Assembly: GCA_036521915.1 (NCBI GenBank)
Contig: DATDGU010000079.1
Location: 1-12,389 of the forward strand
Direction of reading: 5' to 3'
Length of the DNA: 12,389 nucleotides
Source of the DNA: PALSA-555 sp036521915
GTDB lineage: Bacteria > Actinomycetota > Acidimicrobiia > IMCC26256 > PALSA-555
The translations under genes were made by a program, and so were the position numbers. Below the pieces are notes generated by a model. It saw only the letters and a program-made list of their open reading frames with translations. It ran no database searches and was not told the DNA's origin. Each line of letters opens with the position of its first letter. Position 1 is the first letter of the stretch. Below are positions 7,297 through 12,076 of the stretch, piece after piece.

Positions 7297-7931
7297 GACG
7301 CGCCCTGGTGCGCCGCCTCACCTTCGGCCGCCGCGGCGTTGCCGGGTGTGGGGCCCGACCCGGCGTCCGCGGCGTGGGGGCCGAGCAGCTCGGTGCGCTC
7401 GGGCACCCGCCGGGCGTGCCAGAAGCCGATGGCCGCGAAGACGCCGACCACGAACGCCAGCACGAACGCGGCGATCGCCGCCCAGAACGCGATCTGGCCG
7501 AACGTCCAGAAGCCGTACGCCTCGAGGAGGAGGCCGCGCAGGGTCGTGCCGCGGAACGACGTCTCGGTCGCGGCGGCGAGCTTGGCGTCATTGGGGTGCG
7601 CCAACGACGCCGCGCTGAGCTTGGCGTAGACGCCGCCCTCGGGCAGCTCGCTCAGGTGCACGGCGATGAAGTGGTTGGCGTACGCCTCGGCCTGCGGACC
7701 GGTCGTCAGCTGCTGGCCGGCGTACTGGTCGAGGTACGGGCCAATCTTCGGGCTGGCGAGCGCCGGGCTGCCCCGGGCCGGGAAGAAGATCTCCTGCTGG
7801 GCCAGCTGGTCGTGGACGTTCGAGTTGGCGAAGCTGGCGCCCCACAGGAGGAGCGCCCCGGCGACGAGCAGCACGACCACGAGGAGCGCACCGCCGGCGC
7901 TGGCGAGGATGTCGAACACTTTGCGACGCAT
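7293..7931 (-). CDS. Membrane protein with two transmembrane segments and an extracytoplasmic domain
   Basis: 212 residues. MRRKVFD is followed by TM1 at about 8-31. A domain of about 110 residues (NSNVHDQLAQQEIFFP, then YLDQYAGQQLTTGPQAEAY and NHFIAVHL) would face outside, and TM2 at about 144-170 leads to a cytoplasmic Ala/Gly-rich tail. Similar proteins occur across actinobacteria but I know of no assigned function. H87 and H92 in NHFIAVHL are eye-catching but not proof of metal binding. I chose ATG 7931 over the in-frame GTG at 7967: it has GGCAGG about 9 nt upstream, gives the basic N-terminus expected of this family, and the GTG would lie upstream of the predicted transcription start near 7957. 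Next gene downstream overlaps by 4 nt. Confidence 0.8.
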   Translation of the reverse strand: MRRKVFDILASAGGALLVVVLLVAGALLLWGASFANSNVHDQLAQQEIFFPARGSPALASPKIGPYLDQYAGQQLTTGPQAEAYANHFIAVHLSELPEGGVYAKLSAASLAHPNDAKLAAATETSFRGTTLRGLLLEAYGFWTFGQIAFWAAIAAFVLAFVVGVFAAIGFWHARRVPERTELLGPHAADAGSGPTPGNAAAAEGEAAHQGAS

Positions 7932-7993
7932 GCGGGGTACCTGCCTTCGTCCGAAGTTGCCCGCCACGATGACGGGCGCCGCACGGGGGGTGT

Positions 7994-8008
7994 AGGGGCG
8001 AAAGGCCC
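7994..8008 (-). promoter_or_regulatory. DevR/DosR-type dyad (site 1), upstream of membrane protein operon
   Basis: Minus strand GGGCCTTTCGCCCCT, 13 of 15 to the local consensus GGGACYTTCGGCCCT. Its centre (8001) is 70 nt before the ATG at 7931. An xAxxxT hexamer, CATCGT at 7966-7971, has the same phase as at sites 2, 4 and 5. This predicts transcription from about 7957 with a 26-nt leader containing GGCAGG. It is the weakest of the five copies: the fourth base of the GGGAC half is C instead of A. Confidence 0.55.
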
Positions 8009-8118
8009 GCTCGGGTGTGACACAGGGCAGCGCGCTCGCGTGGCGGGGAGACGGCCCAACGATCCGGAGGACGCCGCCGGCGCGACGCCGCGCCAGCTCG
8101 AGCGTGGAGGCGCCGCCG

Positions 8119-8586
8119 CTACTTGACCGTCACGTTGAGCCACATGCCGAGTCGGTAGTGGCCGGGCAGGTTGCAGACGGCCACGTAGTGCCCCGGCGTG
8201 AAGGACTCCGACGCGGGAACCGACGCGCTGGCGCCGGGGTTCGTGGCGTTGCCGCTGTCGACGAGCTTGACCATCAGCGGCGAAGCCTCGACGACGTCGC
8301 CGTCCGGCCCGATCGGCAGCCGGTTGGCGGCCAGATCGGTGCGGAACACCAGGAGCTCGTGCGGCACCGTGCCGGAGTTGGTGAGGGCGAACGTGTGCCG
8401 CCCGGGGAGCAGGACCGTGGGCATCGAGATGTGGAAGTTCGTCTCGTCGACCCGGACGTCGCCGACGACGCCCTTCGCCGGTATGGCGGCCAACACCACG
8501 ACCACGACGACGCTCGCGGCGAGGACGGTGCCGCACAGGATCAAGGTGCCCTTCAAGGCGGAGAAGACGCTCCGCAACTGTCCCAT
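8119..8586 (-). CDS. Membrane-anchored cupredoxin (type 1 copper protein)
   Basis: 155 residues. One N-terminal hydrophobic segment (about 13-35) with a basic start suggests an uncleaved anchor or signal, placing the domain outside the membrane. The domain is plastocyanin/sulfocyanin-like: TNSGTVPHELLVF supplies H76, and VAVCNLPGHYRLGMW supplies C138, H143 and M148 (C-x4-H-x4-M), a complete type 1 copper site. It should therefore carry electrons rather than merely bind copper; the partner is unknown. ATG at 8586 lacks a Shine-Dalgarno. It lies 44 nt from the centre of a DevR-type dyad, with GACGCT at the -10 position, consistent with a leaderless message. Divergent from the first USP gene; the membrane protein gene follows after 187 nt with its own dyad. 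Confidence 0.88.
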   Translation of the reverse strand: MGQLRSVFSALKGTLILCGTVLAASVVVVVVLAAIPAKGVVGDVRVDETNFHISMPTVLLPGRHTFALTNSGTVPHELLVFRTDLAANRLPIGPDGDVVEASPLMVKLVDSGNATNPGASASVPASESFTPGHYVAVCNLPGHYRLGMWLNVTVK

Positions 8587-8622
8587 GGCTGCCGAGCGTC
8601 GCGGAGCGCGGCCGTCGCGCCC

Positions 8623-8637
8623 AGGGTCGAAAGTCCC
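8623..8637 (-). promoter_or_regulatory. DevR/DosR-type dyad (site 2), upstream of cupredoxin
   Basis: Minus strand GGGACTTTCGACCCT, 14 of 15 to the consensus. Its centre (8630) is 44 nt before the cupredoxin ATG. The hexamer GACGCT (8595-8600) sits at the shared -10 phase, so transcription should start at or within a base or two of the ATG. Shares the 176-bp divergent region with site 3. Confidence 0.7.
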
Positions 8638-8686
8638 GCGCCCGCGCGCGAGGCGCCCGACGGGTCGAGACCGGCCGGGCGACCGT

Positions 8687-8701
8687 GTGACGTTCGGCCC
8701 T
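8687..8701 (+). promoter_or_regulatory. DevR/DosR-type dyad (site 3), upstream of first USP gene
   Basis: GTGACGTTCGGCCCT, 13 of 15 to the consensus, with an intact right half and a T in the left half. Its centre (8694) is 69 nt before the USP ATG at 8763. The shared xAxxxT phase is not kept here: the T is present at 8729 but the A is G. A GACTGT two bases further on is an alternative -10. Confidence 0.55.
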
Positions 8702-8762
8702 TGATGGCCGCGCCGACGTGCGTTGGACTGTCGTCACACCGAGGCGCGGCGAGGAGCTCGAG

Positions 8763-9215
8763 ATGACGCGACGCGAAACGAGCACCGGGGACCGGATCCT
8801 CGTCGGGGTCGACGGATCGGAGGCGTCCGACCGGGCGCTGCGGTGGGCGAGCGACGAGGCCCGGCGCCGCGGCCTGGCGCTGCACGTTGTGATCTGCTGG
8901 TCCTATCCGATGCTGCCCTGGGGCCCGTACCAGCCGCCCCTGGCGAGCGCCGAGTTCGTGCACGAGGCGCACGTGGTCGCCGAGAAGGCAGTCGAGAAGG
9001 TCGTCGGGAGCGACCGCGAGGGCCTCGACGTCACCGTCGACGTGGTCGAGGGGCCGGCCTCGCTGCGCCTGCTCGACCTCACGAACGACGCGGCGATGGT
9101 CGTGGTCGGCTCGCGTGGCCGCGGCGGCTTCACCGGGCTGCTGCTCGGCTCGGTCAGCCAGCACCTCGTCGAGCACGCGCCGTGCCCGGTCGTCGTGGTC
9201 CGCTCCCCCGCCTGA
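8763..9215 (+). CDS. Universal stress protein (UspA family), first copy
   Basis: Single-domain cytoplasmic USP of 150 residues. It has the N-terminal ILVGVDGSEASDRALRWA strand-helix (D17 is the usual adenine-site aspartate) and the C-terminal ATP-binding loop GSRGRGGFTGLLLGSVS (about 116-132, the G-x2-G-x9-G-S pattern), then PCPVVVV. It should therefore bind ATP, like the nucleotide-binding USPs of the mycobacterial DosR regulon. ATG 8763 was chosen over an upstream in-frame ATG (8718) because GAGGAG lies 6 nt before it and 8718 would precede the predicted transcription start near 8738. It stands alone: the next gene has its own dyad, and a GC hairpin follows its stop. Confidence 0.93.
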   Translation: MTRRETSTGDRILVGVDGSEASDRALRWASDEARRRGLALHVVICWSYPMLPWGPYQPPLASAEFVHEAHVVAEKAVEKVVGSDREGLDVTVDVVEGPASLRLLDLTNDAAMVVVGSRGRGGFTGLLLGSVSQHLVEHAPCPVVVVRSPA

Positions 9216-9228
9216 CTCGGGACGCTCC

Positions 9229-9250
9229 CGCGGGCCGCACGCGACCCGCG
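9229..9250 (+). terminator. GC hairpin downstream of first USP gene (weak terminator candidate)
   Basis: CGCGGG at 9229-9234 can pair with CCCGCG at 9245-9250 around a 10-nt loop, 14 nt after the USP stop. There is no T-run. It falls between the USP gene and the next dyad, which is where a terminator would be useful, but such stems are common by chance in DNA this GC-rich. Confidence 0.25.
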
Positions 9251-9275
9251 AGCACCCGGAGGGACCGCAATCTCT

Positions 9276-9290
9276 GGGACCTTCGGCCCT
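9276..9290 (+). promoter_or_regulatory. DevR/DosR-type dyad (site 4), upstream of the usp-devR-devS operon
   Basis: GGGACCTTCGGCCCT, the best dyad of the five: outer bases 2-5 and 11-14 (GGAC / GCCC) are near-symmetric around TTC. Its centre (9283) is 43 nt before the in-frame GTG at 9326, and CAGGGT (9313-9318) sits at the shared -10 phase. A half copy, GGGACC, lies exactly 15 bp upstream (9261-9266). If DevR binds here, the regulator controls its own operon. Confidence 0.72.
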
Positions 9291-9325
9291 GCCCCGTGGC
9301 GTCGATGTCGGTCAGGGTCGGAGCC

Positions 9326-9709
9326 GTGCAAGGCGCGCACGACACATCAGGCCAGCGGGATGCGCCGACTCGGCGAGGCGGGTACCCGCCCTTCCAGCTG
9401 TACGCGGGGCTCCACGACGAGGCCCTCGAGGCCGCCCTGGCGCGCTACTGCGTGACGACCACGGGACCGGTCGTCGTCGAGCTGTCCGACCCAGCCGGCC
9501 CCACGACCGCCGACGCCGCGGTGCTCGCCCGGATGGGTCGGCGGCCCGCCGCGTTCGGGCGGGTCCTTGTCGTCGAGGGAGAGCACGCGTCCCTCGGCCG
9601 CGCGGTGTCGCCGCGGCGGCACGACGATCGCCGGCCGATTCGGCGTTCCGACACGGCCGCGTCGGCACGCTCGGCACCCGCGACCGGCGCCGGAGCGGGT
9701 CCCCGATGA
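9326..9709 (+). CDS. Small protein, possibly STAS-like, coupled to second USP
   Basis: Not recognised with certainty. From GTG 9326 it is 127 residues; an in-frame ATG at 9305 would add seven. I prefer 9326 because it lies 43 nt from the dyad centre with an xAxxxT hexamer 7 nt upstream, whereas 9305 would lie upstream of the predicted transcription start. The middle (GPVVVELSDPAGPTTADAAVL, then ARMGRRPAAFGRVLVVEG) has the strand-helix-strand run of a STAS or anti-anti-sigma-like fold, without a clear phosphorylatable serine in a DSSG motif. The last 30 or so residues are Arg/Ala/Gly-rich and look disordered, and codon bias weakens there. The stop overlaps the USP start by 4 nt (ATGA), so the two are co-translated. 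A regulatory partner role is only a guess. Confidence 0.55.
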   Translation: MQGAHDTSGQRDAPTRRGGYPPFQLYAGLHDEALEAALARYCVTTTGPVVVELSDPAGPTTADAAVLARMGRRPAAFGRVLVVEGEHASLGRAVSPRRHDDRRPIRRSDTAASARSAPATGAGAGPR

Positions 9710-10185
9710 CGGCGGGGATCGTCGTCGGCGTCGACGACTCGGTGGGCGCTCGCGCCGCGCTCCGCTGGGCGCTGCTCGAGGGCGCGCGCCGTCACGTCAC
9801 GGTCACCGTGCTGCACGCCTACCACCTCGACATCGCCTGGATCGACCGGGGCGACATCGAGCGGTGGACGACGATGGAGCAGCACTCGGCGGAGGTCACG
9901 CTCGGGCACGTCCTCGAGGACGTGACGGCCCCACCGGCCTGCGACCTCCAGGCGTGCGTCGTCGACGGCCTGCCCGCCGAGGTGCTCATCGCGGCGAGCG
10001 AGACCGCCGCGATGCTCGTCGTCGGCGCGCGCGGGCGCGGCCGGCTGACCGGGCTCCTCTTCGGCTCGGTGAGCCAGCGCTGTGTCGAGCGGGCCAACTG
10101 CCCGGTCGTCGTCGTGCCCACGGCACGCGACGTCGCGCCGCGCGATGAGCTCGGACCCTCCGCCGTGGGCGCGGCGCCCTCGTGA
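9706..10185 (+). CDS. Universal stress protein (UspA family), second copy
   Basis: 159 residues, single USP domain. It has GIVVGVDDSVGARAALRWAL at the N-terminus and the nucleotide loop GARGRGRLTGLLFGSVS (about 107-123), then NCPVVVVP, so ATP binding is expected. A 20-residue Ala/Pro-rich tail follows. It overlaps the preceding gene by 4 nt and precedes devR by 25 nt. The order usp-devR-devS is that of Rv3134c-Rv3133c-Rv3132c in Mycobacterium tuberculosis, where the USP is co-transcribed with the two-component genes. Sequence differs enough from the first USP (8763) that the two are not a recent tandem copy. Confidence 0.93.
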   Translation: MTAGIVVGVDDSVGARAALRWALLEGARRHVTVTVLHAYHLDIAWIDRGDIERWTTMEQHSAEVTLGHVLEDVTAPPACDLQACVVDGLPAEVLIAASETAAMLVVGARGRGRLTGLLFGSVSQRCVERANCPVVVVPTARDVAPRDELGPSAVGAAPS

Positions 10186-10196
10186 GCGACGGTCCC

Positions 10197-10202
10197 TACA
10201 CT
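10197..10202 (+). promoter_or_regulatory. Candidate internal -10 for a leaderless devR transcript
   Basis: TACACT fits TAnnnT and ends 8 nt before the devR GTG at 10211, the same spacing as the hexamers before the cupredoxin and 12077 starts. No good dyad lies 44 nt upstream, so this promoter, if real, would supply DevR independently of DevR activation. Inference from motif and spacing. Confidence 0.4.
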
Positions 10203-10210
10203 CCGGTGCC

Positions 10211-10867
10211 GTGAGCGACGCGACGCGCGTCTTCCTGCTCGATGATCACGAGGTCGTGCGCCGCGGGCTGCGTGACCTGCTCGAAGCCGAGGACGATCTC
10301 GTCGTCACGGGAGAGGCGGGCACGGCGGAGGAGGCGCTCCGCCGGATCCCGGCGACGCGCCCCAACGTCGCGGTGCTGGACGTCCGCCTGCCGGACGGCA
10401 ACGGTGTCGAGGTGTGCCGCGAGGTTCGCGCCCGGCACCCGGAGGTCCGGTGCCTGATCCTCACCTCGTTCGCGGACGACGACGCCCTGTTTCAGGCGAT
10501 CATGGCGGGCGCGTCCGGCTACGTGCTCAAGCAGGTCAAGGGCGTCGACCTCGTCGACGCGGTCCGTCGGGTGGCGGCCGGCGAGGCGCTGCTGGACCCG
10601 ACGGTGACGGCGCGGGTCCTGGACCGGTTCCGCAGCGGCCCGGACGCCGACCCCCGCCTCGAGGCCCTCACCGGACAGGAGCGGCGCATCCTCGACCTCA
10701 TCGCCGAGGGGCTCACCAACCGTCAGATCGCGGCGCGCGTGCACCTGGCCGAGAAGACGGTGAAGAACTACGTGTCGAACCTGCTGACGAAGCTCGGCAT
10801 GGAGCGCCGGACCCAAGCTGCCGTGTACGCCGCAGGTCTGCGCGACGCGGCGCCGCCCCGCGCGTAG
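10211..10867 (+). CDS. devR: DevR/DosR-type response regulator (NarL/LuxR family)
   Basis: 218 residues. The receiver domain has D11-D12, phosphoacceptor D57 in AVLDVRLPDGNG, T85 in LILTSF and K107 in GYVLK. A LuxR-type HTH follows at about 150-210, with LTGQERRILDLIAEGLTNRQI and KLGMERRTQAAVYA. The match to M. tuberculosis DosR is close along the whole length, with a constant offset of three: D54, T82, K104, and the DNA-contacting K179, K182 and N183 correspond to D57, T85, K107, K182, K185 and N186 here (AEKTVKNYV). So DNA specificity for GGGAC-type half-sites is expected, and such dyads are present around it. Start is GTG 10211, directly before the conserved VFLLDDHE. devS follows after 5 nt. 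Symbol by homology (recalled alignment). Confidence 0.92.
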   Translation: MSDATRVFLLDDHEVVRRGLRDLLEAEDDLVVTGEAGTAEEALRRIPATRPNVAVLDVRLPDGNGVEVCREVRARHPEVRCLILTSFADDDALFQAIMAGASGYVLKQVKGVDLVDAVRRVAAGEALLDPTVTARVLDRFRSGPDADPRLEALTGQERRILDLIAEGLTNRQIAARVHLAEKTVKNYVSNLLTKLGMERRTQAAVYAAGLRDAAPPRA

Positions 10868-10872
10868 TCGCC

Positions 10873-12015
10873 GTGTCCGACGAGCAGGAGGACCGCTCCG
10901 GGCTCGTGAGCGCCGACGACCGGCTGCGCCGGCTGCTCGACGCCGTGCTGAGCATCGCCGCGGGCCTGAGCCTGCCCGTCGTGCTCCACCAGATCGTCGA
11001 GTCGGCGTGCGAGCTCGTCGGCGCCCGGTACGGCGCGCTCGGCGTCATCGGTGACGACGAGCACCTCGTCGAGTTCATCACCGTCGGGGCAAGCGAGGAG
11101 ACGATCGAAGCCATCGGTCACTACCCGGAGGGACGCGGGATCCTCGGGCTGCTCATCACCGACCCAAGCCCGCTGCGCCTCCGCGACCTCTCCTCGCATC
11201 CCGCCTCATACGGTTTCCCGGACCACCACCCGCCGATGCACTCGTTCCTCGGCGTCCCGGTGCGCGTCGGCGACGAGGTGTTCGGGAACCTGTATCTCTG
11301 CGAGAAGCGCGGCGCCGCCGCGTTCGGCGAGGACGACGAGGCGCTGATCGTGTCGCTCGCGGCGATGGCGGCGGTCGCGATCGACAACGCCAGGCTCCAC
11401 GAGCGCCTCGAGGAGCTCGCGGTGCTGCGCGACCGGGAGCGCATCGCTCGCGACCTGCACGACAAGGTGATCCAGCGCCTGTTCGCCACCGGGCTGTCGC
11501 TGCAGGCCCTGGTCCAGCGGCTCGACGGTCCGGTCCCGGACCAGCTCGGCCACGCCATCGACGAGCTCGACGCGACGATCGCCGAGATTCGCAACGCGAT
11601 CTTCAGTCTTCAGGGCCGGGCGGCCGATCGGACGAACCTGAGCGCGGCCATCCTCCAGCTGGTCGACGAGATCACCCAGCCCGCCGGGCTGGAGCCGGCC
11701 GTGCGCATCGACGGGCCGTTGTCGTCTCTCCTCACCCCGGCGATCGGCGACGAGCTGCTCGTGGTCCTGGGCGAGGCGCTCGTGAACGTCGTCCGCCACG
11801 CCGGGGCGGGCCACGTGCGCGTCTCGGTGCACGCCGACATGCGTCAGGTCGTGCTGCGCGTCGTCGACGACGGCCACGGACCGAAGGACGACGGCGCGCC
11901 GGGTCATGGTCTCGCCAACCTGGAGATCCGAGCCCGTCGCCTGGGCGGCACGTGCTCGCTCACCGCCGACGCGGGGGAGACGGCGCTCGAGTGGCGTGTC
12001 CCGCTGCACGAGTGA
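10873..12015 (+). CDS. devS: DevS/DosT-like haem-GAF sensor histidine kinase with a single GAF domain
   Basis: Cytoplasmic kinase of 380 residues, no transmembrane segment, and the likely partner of DevR 5 nt upstream. One GAF domain spans about 18-175. Its FPDHHPPMHSFLGVPVR segment matches the DosS GAF-A haem pocket: H119 and Y141 (GNLYL) are 22 residues apart, exactly the spacing of proximal H149 and distal Y171 of M. tuberculosis DosS. Haem binding and O2/NO/CO or redox sensing are therefore likely. HisKA_3 follows with phosphoacceptor H196 in RERIARDLHDKVIQRLF, then HATPase_c with GEALVNVVRHA, VVDDGHGP and GHGLANLEIRARRLGG. Mycobacterial DosS and DosT are about 570-580 residues with two GAFs; GAF-B is absent here without any sign of a frame break. 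Start is GTG 10873; no clear Shine-Dalgarno, probably coupled to devR. Confidence 0.87.
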   Translation: MSDEQEDRSGLVSADDRLRRLLDAVLSIAAGLSLPVVLHQIVESACELVGARYGALGVIGDDEHLVEFITVGASEETIEAIGHYPEGRGILGLLITDPSPLRLRDLSSHPASYGFPDHHPPMHSFLGVPVRVGDEVFGNLYLCEKRGAAAFGEDDEALIVSLAAMAAVAIDNARLHERLEELAVLRDRERIARDLHDKVIQRLFATGLSLQALVQRLDGPVPDQLGHAIDELDATIAEIRNAIFSLQGRAADRTNLSAAILQLVDEITQPAGLEPAVRIDGPLSSLLTPAIGDELLVVLGEALVNVVRHAGAGHVRVSVHADMRQVVLRVVDDGHGPKDDGAPGHGLANLEIRARRLGGTCSLTADAGETALEWRVPLHE

Positions 12016-12025
12016 CCCGGATCTC

Positions 12026-12040
12026 GGGACTTTCGCCTCT
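12026..12040 (+). promoter_or_regulatory. DevR/DosR-type dyad (site 5), upstream of the 12077 gene
   Basis: GGGACTTTCGCCTCT, 13 of 15 to the consensus, 10 nt after the devS stop. Its centre (12033) is 44 nt before the ATG at 12077, and GATCGT (12063-12068) sits at the shared -10 phase. This predicts a separate leaderless transcript rather than read-through from devS. Confidence 0.65.
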
Positions 12041-12076
12041 GCACGCGCCGCCGCTGCCACGCGATCGTGACGCGGC

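Noticed and set aside
7932..7967. Longer start (GTG 7967) for the two-segment membrane protein
   Set aside because: No ribosome site, overlaps the predicted -10 hexamer, and the shorter start gives the expected MRRK N-terminus.
8723..9325. Upstream part of a 328-codon plus frame running into the small STAS-like gene
   Set aside because: It overlaps the first USP in another frame and has no domain signal; only the part after 9326 (or 9305) is plausible coding.
10167..10179. GGGCGC-G-GCGCCC palindrome near the end of the second USP gene
   Set aside because: Inside coding sequence, spacing differs from the 15-bp dyad, and GC-only palindromes are frequent here.
8763..10185. The two USP genes as a recent tandem duplication
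   Set aside because: They share only family motifs; helices, lengths and tails differ clearly.
10183..10197. Sixth DevR dyad (minus strand GGGACCGTCGCTCAC)
   Set aside because: About 11 of 15 matches, only the left half intact, points away from devR and is 21 nt rather than 43-44 nt from a start; also overlaps the USP stop.
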